A DNA stretch of 64,000 bases from Fragum whitleyi (taxonomy: Eukaryota > Mollusca > Bivalvia > Cardiida > Cardiidae), in NCBI GenBank assembly GCA_948146395.1, contig OX411544.1, positions 40,717,419 to 40,781,418 of the forward strand. Reading direction: 5' to 3'. A program made the translations under genes and the position numbers. This document shows positions 32,832 to 44,140 of the stretch, piece by piece (positions within the stretch are counted from its first letter, which is position 1; each line of letters begins with the position of its first letter). A model generated the notes under the pieces. That model made no database searches. It saw nothing but the letters and a program-made list of their open reading frames with translations, and had not been told where the DNA came from.

Positions 32832-35339
32832 ATTTGAAAATATTTTCTGAATTAACGGGCAATAAAAAGGGGGTTTCATAACGTAGAGTTGACGTCATCA
32901 AAATTATATTTAGATTCAATACCTCTGAAGTCATTAGATTAATAATATAATAATAGGCTTAACCTATCGACGGGAAAAGTTATTTAAAGAAAGAACCATT
33001 CTTTATTTACTAATTTACTCAACTTTATCTATCGAATTTAACAATAAGGCTCCTGTATACCAACCTTTTACTGTATCGACAAGTATGAATGATGTCTCAA
33101 ATTCAATAGTATGTGTCTGTCTGTTCCAACAGCTCTTTCTGTTTTTCGCTTGAATGGGGTTTAAGGCCGCTTTTTGTCATTTTCTTGTCATATGCGAACA
33201 AGACAAAAAAAGAAAATAGAATCCTTTGTTGACCTTTATCTACTCCGAAGATATTGTCAATGGAAAAAAATAAATGCAATTAGAATGTGAAATAAACTTC
33301 CCCAGGTGCTGTGCAAAACATGCACATGATAACTAATTTTCATAAGACCAAATAGGCAATTTTTCAAATCGATGGCTACTTGGTTTTTCTCATTTATTTC
33401 TAGATTGATTTCCAGAGTCACGGTCATTTAGAATAGATAATAGCTGACATCGGAAGAAATTATAATAATATCAGTGAGAGATACTCAATACAATTCTTAT
33501 TGGTTTTTCTTCGTAAAAAATGTAAGTTTGAATATGGGCGCACGTATTTTAGAAACTGCATCAGGTCTAAATCCTAAAGGATGCGATTCCGATAAGATGT
33601 TGGCCGGCATAGCTTTAGCTAAAATAGCTGTATTTACATTTTTAAAAAAAAAAAACCTGCGAATTTTGTTATAGATTTCATCTTTTTCAAGTATTAACCT
33701 GGAATATTTCTATAGATTTAATCTCTTTCAAGTCTTATCCCTCTTTTTACCCCGACGTTAAAGCGCAACAACAATGGCATTGTTTTGGCGGGAAAAGTAG
33801 CGTCTTATTTCCCCAAAGTGTAGGGAATGACGTCATTTGCGGAGGGTAAAAAGAAAACGTCATCCAGACGAGATTCTAAGCAAAATTGTGAAACTTTTTA
33901 CATGTAAGGTTTTTTCTTATCCTATTTTTACGACAACAATCTAAATTTTAATAATGATCGACAGGAATAAAATCGAAGAAAAAAGTAGAAAAAAAAAAGA
34001 AAAAGAAATGATAAAACAAAATGGCGAAATCTCGCGAGATCATCATCATCCATGTAAGCCGCCACTACAACACAAAATTAAACTTTGATGGTATATGTAT
34101 TTCATTTTGATTTCGATTAATTAAATGTTTTACACGCAAAATCTAAAAGCGGGAAAAGCCGCAAAGCGCCCCTCGGGCGCTTTGCGTTACTTTTCCCGTA
34201 TAAATCTCAATTTGAAATATTTCAAAATTCCTCATTGATTGGCATCAAATAAGCATAGTACGGATGGTTTTGGTGCGACATCGAAAAATGTTGCAACATC
34301 TTCGTAAAATCGAATATAACGAAAACTCTAACCCGAAGACATATCATTCTTATTTGATAAAAATAGAGCATAATTATTTCGCCACAATAAAGCGAAAAAC
34401 AGCATATGCCACCGGACAAAATTTTGAGAAATTTCTATTTATTTACAATAAAACTGGAATGAAATTTTGAGAGCAAAATCTTGAAAAATCACCAAATAGA
34501 TAGCGTTTCAGGTCGGTTGCTATGTCTGAATGGGCAGAGAAATAAGATGACTAGCTCGCTCGGCCGATCTTGGACTTTCTAAGTGAAACTTTTTTCATAA
34601 AAATCAGCCCATTAATCCTGAAATTATTTGCTAACACTGGTTTTGGCTAGTCGAAAAGGGGTTGGTCCCTAAATGACGTCACGACGTCGAATAAATGAGC
34701 TTCAATCCCTTTTTTAGGGGTTACTGAATGCCCACACTATAAAGATGAATTCTAGCAATATTTGTGAGGTTTTAAAAAAGTCGAAAATTCAACCGTATTA
34801 GCTGTTTGCATTTTCAATAACTGATGAAAACTAGGAGTCACCGACGTTTCACATATTTTTAGCATTATGCTGATTCATTTAAATCTTATTTCTCATCTGA
34901 GTTCCGAAAATGGTCTCTCTTTCGCATGGCAGATCACAATATTTAATGATTCACAACCTCTATTACTTGTAAGTAGTGCGATTTCAATTTCAGGTGTTTT
35001 TTTCTACTTATCTGAATCGTGTATCTGAATAAATCTAAAACATATCTAGTATTGATAAGGCAAGGAAATTACTATTTTCAATATGTTTCGAAATACACTT
35101 CATAAGTTCGTTTCAGTACATTTCACCTAGGTTGCATAACTAGCAGGTGGCTCGGATAAGCTGGTGTGGTTGTACAAGTGTGAGAATCGACAGTAAGCCA
35201 TGGATAGGTGGGCCAACTTCTGAGATACAACTGCAGCACTTACTTAAGCGGTTGAACCCACAACCCAATCACAACCCCACAAAAAAGACAGAAATTAATA
35301 CAATAACAATAGATAAATAAAAGTGAAAAAGAAAATGAA
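32832..35339. other. 2.5 kb with no recognisable gene
   Basis: There is a fragment of SINE tail near 33148-33170, a hairpin at about 34153-34190 (GCGCCCCTCGGGCGC) and an A/G-rich run at 33975-34020. Frames such as 33474-33674 match nothing I know. Confidence 0.35.
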
Positions 35340-35630
35340 ATCGGCCTTGAACGCTCCAAAGTTATTCGAACACCCTCGAAAATCTTTCAAATGCTCTGCA
35401 ATTCTTAATTCAAAAGCCGATAAAATAATTCTTTGTGTTTTATTGTTTCCCAGTTCCCGCGAGGGTACAAAAATCTATTTATAGAAAAGATTTTTAGGTT
35501 ATTAGAATATAGACACTATATAACCTCGCTTTGATATCATTTAAAACTCGCTCATTGTGCTTCCATTCAATTTCATTCTGAAATTGTTTCAAAATTTTTC
35601 ACTTGGTCTATTTCACAATGTCTTTATCCG
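35340..35630. mobile_element. Tc1-like foldback MITE, partial
   Basis: It contains GCTCCAAAGTTATTCG and the right-end blocks ATAACCTCGCTTTGATATC and TATTTCACAATGTC. Confidence 0.5.
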
Positions 35631-35974
35631 TGTCATTATCATTTTTAAAGAAATGAAAAACTTGGTTCCAAACGCTTTTATTAATGTCTTTTCTAAAGAT
35701 TAAAAACGAATAAATACCAGGCTTGCCACAGTCGTTTTTACTTGCAGTTTTATCGATTTGAGCTTTTTACAATGTATATCATTCAATCTTCATTCATGGC
35801 TCTACAATATCCTTTAGCCTACTATGACATTTATTGCTGAACTAAGACTTTCCATTTAAAGACAAAGGGAATTAATTGGTTGCCCATGACTGACTGACTG
35901 ACTTATTCCTCTTTTGGAATTCTTTGGTGATACAGATACTTGAAGAGACTGGTAGCCTGTCTAGGGTTAAAGGG

Positions 35975-36070
35975 GACAAAACAGTGCAAATTGTTTATCA
36001 ATTATACCCCGCTTTGCGTGCAAGTGCACGTTCAAAGCGGGGTACAATAGACAAACAGTTTGCACCGTTT
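35975..36070. repeat. Palindrome around GCGTGCAAGTGCACG
   Basis: ATTATACCCCGCTTTGCGTG and the inverse GTTCAAAGCGGGGTACAATA form arms of about 40 bases beginning with AACAGTGCAAATTG. A related half lies at 15385-15425. Confidence 0.65.
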
Positions 36071-36178
36071 TATTATCCTGAACGTAGGGCTGACTTCAAA
36101 AAAGAAATAAACAAATAAAATTTTACACTTTTCTTTCATCAATGACTTAAGACAACAGCAATATTTTTCTAATACGTT

Positions 36179-36487
36179 TTATCTTATACTTATACAAATA
36201 TCCGTGTGGTAATATCTCGTATGATATTTTTATGATATCACATAGTTATTTTTAGAACAATGATATAATGCGGTTATTTTTAGAAACTTGCTTTTCTGTT
36301 GAAACATTGACGAAAAGAAGACAATTAGAGGTTATAAGATAAATGTAATACGTACTTAGTGTATTGTATGAAAAAATATCTAACTCGGTTGTAAAAATTG
36401 ATAATTGTCTCGGCAGAGCCTCGACAATTTCCAATTCTCCCAACCACGATAGATATTTGTTTTTCATATAATACACTAAGTACGTAC
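36179..36487. mobile_element. Family B element
   Basis: It starts TTATCTTATACTTATAC and ends ACACTAAGTACGTA. The second hairpin centre is GTCTCGGCAGAGCCTCGAC. Confidence 0.8.

Positions 36488-36495
<8 letters not shown>

Positions 36496-36546
<51 letters not shown>
36496..36546. repeat. (TA)n microsatellite
   Basis: About 25 TA repeats directly follow a family B element, whose target sites are TA-rich. Confidence 0.95.
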
Positions 36547-36552
<6 letters not shown>

Positions 36553-36972
36553 TGATTAAATCCATCCTGTCATTATGATTTAAAACAGATAAAAAAATCG
36601 GCGAAACTGCTTAAATGTGTGTTTGCTATCAAACATTGGTAACCCTTTCAAGCTCTGAGGAAGATGTATATATGCGCTCTTGGGCTATTATTACCCTAGT
36701 GTAATAATAGCCGTGTAATATAAAATACAGTAGTCAGGGCTATTATGAACTTAAACATCATAGCTTGTCGCAATGATTCGATTTCTATAAAAGACTGTAT
36801 GATTTATTTCCCCTTTATTGATGATATATGGAAAAGAGTCTTGAAAACAGAAATATCAGGTGCAACCTCTAATGGAAGCCTACTGTTGTTCTCTGGGAGT
36901 GTCACTTTTCCTGTTCTTATCTTACATCGCAATTTGCGAAATGTAATTACATGTGAACATCTGCTCAGAAAA

Positions 36973-36980
36973 TATATAAA
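36973..36980 (+). promoter_or_regulatory. TATA box of the secreted peptide gene
   Basis: TATATAAA followed by AG lies 96 bases upstream of the ATG. A start of transcription about 30 bases downstream would leave a leader of roughly 65 bases. The match is good, but the function is inferred from position only. Confidence 0.6.
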
Positions 36981-37068
36981 AGTGTTCGCCAGTCACCAAA
37001 AGCACAATATATCTCGAGTATCTTTGAGAACCCAAGTTCTTAGACGACAGAATTCAGATTTGCTGAAG

Positions 37069-37135
37069 ATGAAGATTGCCGTACTCGTTGTTTTTGCCGC
37101 TTTGTTACTGGTGATGCCAACAGCTGAGGCGCAAC
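37069..37135 (+). CDS. Secreted peptide exon 1 (signal peptide)
   Basis: It runs from ATG at 37069 to a consensus GTAAGT donor at 37136 and encodes the whole signal peptide plus Gln. One exon for the signal peptide and one for the mature part is a common layout for secreted cysteine-rich peptides of invertebrates. Confidence 0.82.
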
Positions 37136-37169
37136 GTAAGTTGTATAATGTTTTTACTTATTTATTAAT

Positions 37170-37200
<31 letters not shown>

Positions 37201-40200
37201 TTTTTTATTTATCTATTTATTTATTTATTCATTTAATTATTTATTTATTTATTTATTTATTTATCTATTTATTTATTTATTTGTTTATTTGTGACCTGTC
37301 ACGCGAAAAGGGACCATCTGGGTAGTGCGTAAAGTGTCGATTCTAGTCATACTGTGCGAATAAAGCAGACTGACTACGGTCGAAAGTTTTTGCACTTTGC
37401 TTAGTTTCTGAATCTTTAATGACCAATCTATCTTCATATGAAAGGATTTTTGAAGTGTGTCCGCTAGTTGACCTCTTCTGGATCCAATCTCTTTTTCAAT
37501 ATTTATCTTACAGAGTTCCCAGATGGTTCCTTTTCGGGTGACGGGTCACATTTATTTATATGTTTGTTTATTCATTTCCTATTTTTTCATGTCAGTTTAA
37601 TTTTTCATCTCTTTCATTTTCTGAATTTTTACTTGTCTATTTATTTAAAAATCTTTAACATTGAAGTAGTTATTTTATTATGAAATGGACTAAATTGTCT
37701 CATTTTTGTGGCTTTGTTACTCAGATTTGGCTGCAAAAAAAAACTTAATCGTTGATAGGAAAAGGAAAATTCAGTATTCGGTAATAAAGAATTGAAAACG
37801 GCAAAGTTCGTATATTTACGAACTTTGCCATATTCAATCTGTATTCCTTTGTTTTTTAATTGAAATATTTTTTTAGAATAGCTGTACTTATATGTCTTAA
37901 TAAAATGGTACAGATTATGATTTTTTTATGTGAATGAGATGTTTATTTCATACAGCACAATCTGAGTAACAAACTCACAAAAGTGAGACAAAAACTGTGA
38001 ACTTATGGCAAAATTACTACTTAGATAATAACGCGTTTTATCTATTATTTCATTTATTTTGCAGCCCATATGATAAAGACAATTTAGTAAGAGTATTGTA
38101 TCGACCCGAGGCAAAGTTCGCGGTTTGCGCTGTCTCACAATAGTATCGAAACTTTTCTCACATTGCTTGACGGGTTCTCTGAACGGCCATTCTATCTTTT
38201 TTTTAAGCATTCAATAAATGCAAATTTTGATTGGCGTCAAGAATCAATCTCTTTTTGAATAATTTTTTTAAAAAGATTTTCCAGATTTCTATTCGCGTGT
38301 ACTTAATTTTGAATTATTATTTAGATCTATGTCTTTATTTCCCCGAAAAAAAAAAAACAATACACGTTTCCAAAAAAAAAAAACATGCCAAAAATGATTC
38401 ACCAACGCTCAAATCTAAGAAAAGGGGAGCGGACGGAGGAAATTCATCTTTTGTCACAGTCCACATATCGCCTACAATTCCAATACCGATTATCCCAGGC
38501 GGTAACGCGTTTGGCTATCAACCTTCAGGTCGCGAGTTTGCTCCTAGACTCAGCTTTCTTTCATTATTGCATAAAATGTATGTTTTCGGGTCGTTAAAGG
38601 CATACGTTTACGAACAAATTGCGGGCGTTAACGAGAGAAAACGTGGATTAATCAGTAAAATCACGCGCCGTTAACGCCGGGCTTTTGAATTTAAATATTC
38701 TCGGTCTGGGCCTATACACTTTATCAGTCTCCTTGTCCAACATTATTGTTGAGCATACCTAAAGACGTTGCTCTAAATCCCGCGTTAAATTGTGTGACGT
38801 CATAAATTTACCCAGCAACGTCGGTATAAACAAGATGGACGGTGTAATGCATGACGGCACATTCGTCATTCTCAAAAATTAAGATTTTTCGGCCGTTATT
38901 TGCTGTAAAAATATATATCTAAAGATATCACCGGGCTATGTTTTCTTACACCCTTTTCGCCCAACAAAATGCACTGTTTTGATGTGTGTGTATTTCCGTT
39001 TATCTATCGTTGCTACAGTAGCACATGCCCCCAGAAGACGGTTAGTTGTTACGGGGGATAGTGCAAGGATACATGACGAAACTACTGCTGAGATCCGCCA
39101 TGGTTCTTTAACGTGCTCGGTGTAAAGCACCGTCTCACGGGGCCTCGGTTTAACGTCTCATCCGAAAGAGAATTAGTTTTGTTAGTGTACCAGCCCGGGA
39201 ATCGAACTCACGCGGTCGCACTTCAAGCCTAAGTTATGGGTCGTTGCACTTAAGGTTAAGGTAAATCAGCATTAATTCGTAGTTTTTTACTTCTAAAGAT
39301 AGTCGATATAATTAACTTGAGACCGTGACGCGTAGGTTGGTAACCAAACCCTCGTAACTCCAGCTTGTCCAAGCTGAAGTTACGAGGCTTTAGTAACCCA
39401 ACGATGAAATGTGTTCACTTTCTCTAGGCACGTGAATCCTTTTGGTTTTAGTATACAGTTATTTGCACGCGTTCATGATTATTGCCGACTAACTTTTCAA
39501 TGAACCCCAAATACTTAAAAGTTAGCTCGCCAAATTACGTCACAGCTAAGCCCCGCCCTGCCAGTTCATTAATAACGCAGAATACCTACGTGGAGCATTC
39601 GGAACATCACTCGGCCATTTCCGTAAGTATGTAAGGCGGAAGGGTATGTAACAAAATCGTGCATTTTGTTAGGCGGAAACAGTGTAAGAAAAACTAGCAC
39701 TTCTAGATTTATATCTTTTACAGTAAATAACGGCTGAAAAGTCTTAATTTTTGAGAATGACAAAAATTAAGATTTTCTCAGCCGTTATTTCAGAATCTAA
39801 AGATATCTATATAAGGATACGATGGTTTCACGTCAGTGACTTAAACGAGTAGCGTTGGCGACGTCGAATGTTTTCACTCACAGTTTCGAGGGCTAACGCC
39901 ATTTAAAGTGACGTCATTAAGTTTTTACAAGGTTTTCCCGTATTTTTTAAAAATAGTTCGTTTATGTACATCCGAGGTTGATCGTGAGATTGGCCGAGTG
40001 GTGTTCCGAATGCTACGTGTTGTTGAGCAGCTAGTGGCTCAGACGAAATGTTGTCACAAGTTGTACTGGGGTGAGAAACGACAGGAAACCGGTCGTCGCC
40101 ATATAATTACAACTACAGTAAAACTTGTGTTAAGCGACCACTTAAGGGACCAACAAAAGGCGGTCGTTTATCGGAATGGTCGCTTAATACGAAATACTTT

Positions 40201-40832
40201 GATAAATGCGACTGTTCATTTTGATGCCATTTATAGATTGTCGGTCAAGTCGTTATGAATCTTATGATGTTCGAACCAATTAGAATCGTCTTATTGAGAC
40301 GATTCTAATGGATTCCAACAACATAAGGTTCAACAATTACCCATTTTTCGTTAAAAATGCCCTCTTTTTCAGAGATTTTGCTTACCATGAAGGGATTTTT
40401 TCTGGTGGTCGCTAAATAATATTGGTCGCTTTATAGATGTGGTCGCTCGAGCAATGTCGACTGTATGTTGAAAGTTATGTTAAAGCCAATTTAAACAAAC
40501 AAGACAGAAAAGTGAAAAAACTTGAATATAGACAACGGCTCAACCCGCTGCTGGCTGGCACAAAAAAATGAATCATTTTAAAGGATTAACACAAGTTACA
40601 AGTGCTTCTTAAGCATTCGTGTTTTTCATATAATTATCAGCAGTTTTATTATCAGTACTTATTTATCTATTGTTAATCAATTAATTTTTTTTTCGTTTCA
40701 GGTCGCTGCTATGGTCCCGAGGGGTATTTTGCAGACGGCACCTACGGTATTGCTCCGTCTGGGGCCTTATGTAGGTGCGATAACGGACAGATAACCACAG
40801 ATTGTACCGTCAAACAAGCTGGGAAAAAATGA
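37069..40832 (+). CDS. Small secreted four-cysteine peptide, two exons
   Basis: Exon 1 (37069-37135) and exon 2 (40702-40832) join in phase 1 to give 65 residues and a TGA stop. Residues 1-21 (MKIAVLVVFAALLLVMPTAE) are a textbook signal peptide, with AEA before a likely cleavage site. The mature part starts QRRCYGPEGYFADGTYG and has four cysteines spaced C-x20-C-x-C-x8-C. That spacing and the GxLCRCDNGQITTDC end resemble the first half of a von Willebrand factor type C domain. It ends AGKK, which could be an amidation signal (Gly before a dibasic site), and RR after the signal peptide could be another processing site. The upstream frame stays open to 36745. The inner ATG is preferred because a TATA box at 36973 and the signal peptide both fit it. 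The role is unknown: a secreted effector, matrix or hormone-like peptide is possible. Confidence 0.82.
37153..37290. repeat. (TTTA)n microsatellite
   Basis: About 34 imperfect TTTA units begin some 17 bases after the exon 1 donor of the secreted peptide gene. Confidence 0.95.
37290..37557. mobile_element. Family D MITE in the peptide gene intron
   Basis: The ends TGTGACCTGTCACGCGAAAAG and TTCGGGTGACGGGTCACA are inverted. Confidence 0.75.
37558..38980. other. Intron sequence without clear features
   Basis: A short hairpin (GGCAAAGTTCGTATATTTACGAACTTTGCC) lies at about 37800-37829. Near 38860-38910 there is a fragment of the family A central hairpin. A 147-codon frame at 38231-38674 resembles no protein I know. 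Confidence 0.35.
38985..39232 (-). mobile_element. V-SINE-like element, minus strand
   Basis: The minus strand reads a tRNA-like B box (GAGTTCGATTCCCGG), then TTTCGGATGAGACGTTAAAC and CCGAGGCCCCGTGAGACGG, the central domain typical of V-SINEs. It is a second copy of the element at 43335. Confidence 0.8.
39235..39565. mobile_element. MITE copy related to 12880-13215
   Basis: It shares GGTCGTTGCACTTAAGGTTA, the CTCGTAACTCCAGCTTG hairpin and the right end GCCCCGCCCTGCCAGTTCAT. The left terminal repeat is missing. Confidence 0.7.
39596..40012. mobile_element. Family A foldback element, 417 bp
   Basis: Ends are CATTCGGAACATCACTCGGC and GGCCGAGTGGTGTTCCGAATG, flanked by CTACGTGGAG (39586-39595) and CTACGTGTTG (40013-40022), 8 of 10 identical. 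Confidence 0.8.
40114..40465. mobile_element. MITE, ends TACAGT...ACTGTA with GCGACCAC
   Basis: The left end is TACAGTAAAACTTGTGTTAAG then CGACCAC. The right end is GTGGTCGCTCGAGCAATGTC then GACTGTA. A hairpin GAATCGTCTTATTGAGACGATTC lies near 40286-40308. Confidence 0.65.
40702..40832 (+). CDS. Secreted peptide exon 2 (mature region and stop)
   Basis: The acceptor TTTCGTTTCAG is preceded by a long T tract. The exon encodes RRCYGPEGYFADGTYGIAPS and GALCRCDNGQITTDC, then TVKQAGKK and TGA at 40830-40832. All four cysteines lie in this exon. Confidence 0.85.
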
Positions 40833-40904
40833 ACAGAAATGACGTGTAAAATAATGTGCCTACAGAGTTGAAATGCAATCTTATAGTTGCTTGTAACTGG
40901 TCAC

Positions 40905-40910
40905 ATTAAA
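40905..40910 (+). promoter_or_regulatory. Poly(A) signal ATTAAA of the peptide gene
   Basis: ATTAAA, the commonest variant of AATAAA, lies 73 bases after the stop codon. A foldback element begins about 40 bases further on, so the 3' UTR is short. Confidence 0.6.
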
Positions 40911-41294
40911 TTATTCAACTGATTCTATTCTATTCTCTTCTATGTGTGATTTTAGCTCACCTGAGCACAACGTTCTCAAGGTGAGCTTTTGAGATCATAG
41001 ATTGTCTGTCAATAAATTAAGTGTTTACGCTCTATATGGTCCTATCTTCATGTAACTTGGTCAGAATGTTTGTATACTCACAAGGATGAACACTTTTGAA
41101 AATCGGAAGAGTCCATACGATATTACGGGAAAAGGGCCTTAATGACAATTTTCTTGTTTACACTCCATAGAAAAAATATGGCACGATCTTCTTAGTCACA
41201 ATAACGGTCGAATGTTCACAAAATTTGGTCAGAATGTCTATCTGGTCACTAGAATGAACCCTATTGGAAATGAGCATGTGCGTGACATCTCCAA

Positions 41295-41580
41295 GCCGCC
41301 ACAATAGCGCAGTTGGTTAGGCATAAGACTTCCAATCTGGAAGTCGAGGGTTCGATTCCCGGTGGCGGCAAATATCCTTTCCGACGTTTGTCTCTCACCT
41401 ATGGGTAGATAATCGTAAACCTATGTGAGATTTCAGTCGGAGGCTAGGAAATGGTGTAATGGTAGTACAGGTGAAAGAAACACCAGGAATCCATTGTTGG
41501 GTGCTCCGACCGCCGCGATATAACCGCGAAATTGTTGAAAGCGACGTAAAACCCATTCAAACAAACAAACAGTCATCTCC
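41295..41580 (+). mobile_element. tRNA-derived SINE, best copy
   Basis: The first 75 bases form a tRNA-like head. GCCGCCA pairs with TGGCGGC, TAGCGCAGTTGGTTAGGC is an A box, GGTTCGATTCC is a B box, and GACTTCC/GGAAGTC is the anticodon stem. The body contains GTAATGGTAGTACAGGTG. The tail is TGAAAGCGACGTAAAACCC with CAAA repeats. Confidence 0.8.
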
Positions 41581-41597
41581 GACAATTCTCAAATGTG

Positions 41598-41668
41598 CGC
41601 AAAGCAAAGACTCTGTCCAGTCTGTGCATCCGCACAGTCTGACCAGAGTCTTCACTATGCGATTTCTA
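41598..41668. repeat. Palindromic module (family C)
   Basis: CAAAGACTCTGTCCAGTCTG pairs with CAGTCTGACCAGAGTCTTCA around TGCATCCGCA. Confidence 0.7.
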
Positions 41669-42767
41669 CATAGATAAGGCCTTAAAGCTGCTCTGTCACA
41701 GATCGGAAAAATGTGATTTTTTGAAAATTTCTGTAAAATCAATTGTAAGTAACGACTTGATCATGTTGTAGCCTACAAAATGATAAGATTCAATCTGTTA
41801 ACGGATGGAAAGAATGACTGATATTCCTGAATTTAGCGAAAAAATCATATTAAAGTATCTACTAACGCCTTAAAAATTGTTCTTCAACTTTGGGCTAACT
41901 ATTTACGCATCTGAATTCAGCATGCAATTGTCTTATTCAATCAAAGATAAAGGTAAAAGTATTTGACAGCTGGAAACTTCATATCATTACAAGCAAAAAT
42001 GAAATAATATTCACGGAAAGTAACGATTTTTTTTTTCTTTAATTTATAGACTCAAAATAAATAGACTGGATCCCTTACTGATCTTGCCACTTTGAAAAAA
42101 TAAGTTACAAAATTATTGAAAAATGTTGCTTTTAGTGTCAGTGCCCTTGGGCCGTTCTTAATCGTTCAAAGGGTAGAGGGAGAGTTAAGGGTGGATTTCA
42201 TTTATTTGAACAACTATGGCAAACCTTGACTCAAGGAACATCCCTGCAAAGTTTCATCGAGATTGACCAATTGGTTGGGAATAAGAAGATGTTATAAGAA
42301 ATTGTAGACGACGGAAATTGGGCGATCACAATAGCTCACCTTGAGCACTTCGTGCTCAGGTGAGCTAAAATGGAGAATGTGAGCGATAAAGGACTATCAT
42401 GATCCTCTTGTTTTCTTTTTACATAAAGCTGCATAACAAGTGTGCGAAAAGATGCGTTTTAATATCTGTCCTCTTATTATTCACGAGGCCTTTATCGTAC
42501 AATTACTGAGGTTTGCCGTTGTAACACAGTGTCCAATCGAGAACTCTTGACGATTCTTTCTAGAAATACTCAGGAAAATGCGCGGTCATACAATTGCGCC
42601 ATTTCTTATGTGAATGATATGAAATCAGAAGCACCAAAAGTTACCTCTTAATTTTATTTTATGATACCTTGACATCAGCGAAGGCCGCTGTAGAATCGGA
42701 ATATGTAACGGAAAAAGTTCAACTATGACCAAATGGGTAGGACAAGGACTAACTTGGTATATTGTTT

Positions 42768-42975
42768 GAATGAAGTTCAATGGTGTTTTCAACATTACTT
42801 CTGTTCTATTGGATTCAGTTCTATCGCGGAGGCTTGAGCACCCTAATAATGGTTTTATCGTATTTCTGGCGCCAGTGCTATCATTACATCAAATCTTAGC
42901 CCCAGTTGCTTTCCCAATTATGTTTACTATTATCTACCAATTGGCGGAAGACAAAATTAATGTCGGAAAGGATAC
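42768..42975 (-). mobile_element. Degenerate SINE copy, minus strand
   Basis: It shares TTGAGCACCCTAAT, TTCTGGCGCCAGTGCTATCATTAC-type and GTCGGAAAGGAT blocks with the minus-strand copies at 48729-48845 and 55563-55770. Confidence 0.55.
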
Positions 42976-43675
42976 GTCAATAGGGAACCCTCGGTGATTC
43001 TACGGAATAGATCTCGGGAATAATACGGGCGCAGCAATGAAAGCGCGTCAATTTTCATGTGGGCTTGAATAATGTCACAAACATCAACGATCCCGCTAAG
43101 GATGACGTTGCATAAAACAAAATCAACGTAAGAATAAAATAGGGCATATAATAATTTAATGACAAAACGCTGTATATTACCGCGTTTTGTCATCAAATTA
43201 TAATATACCCAAAAAGATCTCCATAGACATTCGGAAAGAATTAACAAAATGTTATTTTCTTCAAGCGTATTAAATGACCGAAATACCACCAGAAGCCGAA
43301 AATTACTACAATTACGTCCGAGGTACTTTCGAGTACCTGCCCGATTATCTCAGTTGGTAGAGCACAGGTTTTCATAACAAATGAAGTTCGACCACGTGGG
43401 TTCGGTTCCCGGGCTGGTACACTAACAAAACTAGTTGTCTTTCGGATGAGACGTTAAACCGAGGCCCCGTGAGACGGTGCTTTACACCGAGCACGTTAAA
43501 GAACCATGGCGGATCTCAGCAGTAGTTTCGTCATGTATCCTTGCACTATCCCCCGTGACAACTAAGCGTCTTCTGGGGGCGTCGCTCATATGGGCATGTG
43601 CTACGGTAGCGAAGATAAATAAACGGAAATACATACTTTCCAGTTTACGGAAAAGTCCGAGCGATGTTCCGAATG
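42976..43675. mobile_element. Half foldback element of the 31540 type, holding a V-SINE
   Basis: AGGGAACCCTCGGTGATTCT through TACGTCCGAGGTACTTTCG matches the right arm of the element at 31540-32821. After the V-SINE it resumes CAGTTTACGGAAAAGTCCGA and ends GATGTTCCGAATG. Confidence 0.75.
43335..43633 (+). mobile_element. V-SINE-like element with target duplication
   Basis: The tRNA-like head has ATCTCAGTTGGTAGAGCAC (A box) and GGGTTCGGTTCCC (B box). It is followed by the V domain (TTTCGGATGAGACGTTAAAC, CCGAGGCCCCGTG). It is flanked by TACTTTCGAGT (43324-43334) and TACTTTCCAGT (43634-43644). Confidence 0.85.
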
Positions 43676-43787
43676 AGGACACGTACTGCCCATTCGGAAC
43701 CATCTTGTCGAGCCAAGGGTTACGAACGTTTTACTTATCTTACTCGAGAAGAAGCTGTTGATTCGATACCTCTGGTCTCGTGAAGAT

Positions 43788-44140
43788 GATTCGGAACACC
43801 ACTCGGCCAATCTAAGGATCAACCTCGGATGTACATAGACGGACTATTTCTAAAAATTAATGAAAATCGTGGAAAAACTCGATGACGTCGATTAAAATGG
43901 CGTTTAAGTCACTGACTGACGTGAAACCATCTTACATAAATTTTATTAGATTCTTGAATAACGGCTGAAAAAAATCTTAATTTTTGAGAATGATTCGTCA
44001 TTCTCAAAAATTTAGTTTTTCAGCCGTTATGTACTGTAAAAGATAAAAGCTAAAGATAGCCGCTGGTTGTTTCCGCGCGAGTTTTTCTTACACTCCTTCC
44101 GCCTAACAAAACGCACAATTTTGTTACATACCCATCCGCC
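43788..44140. mobile_element. Family A element, right end missing
   Basis: It runs from GATTCGGAACACCACTCGGC through the TTCGTCATTCTCAAAAAT hairpin to CATACCCATCCGCCTTACA. The terminal repeat on the right is absent. Confidence 0.75.

Larger units (their letters stand above)
40950..42370. mobile_element. 1.42-kb TCACCTGAG element with nested SINE
   Basis: Ends TTTTAGCTCACCTGAGCAC and GTGCTCAGGTGAGCTAAAA are inverted, and each is itself a small hairpin. The interior has the 'ACTTGGTCAGAATGT' blocks seen in this repeat type in molluscs. A SINE and a family C palindrome are nested inside. Confidence 0.7.

Noticed and set aside
36745..37236. 163-codon frame containing the secreted peptide exon
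   Set aside because: The upstream part lies before a TATA box and the downstream part runs through a splice donor into a TTTA microsatellite. Only the signal-peptide segment is credible.
38231..38674. 147-codon frame in the peptide gene intron
   Set aside because: Low-complexity lysine runs, overlap with a second frame and no recognisable domain.
41295..41370. Possible functional tRNA gene
   Set aside because: The cloverleaf and boxes are good, but the base at the U33 position is A and the sequence runs directly into a SINE body and CAAA tail shared with other copies.
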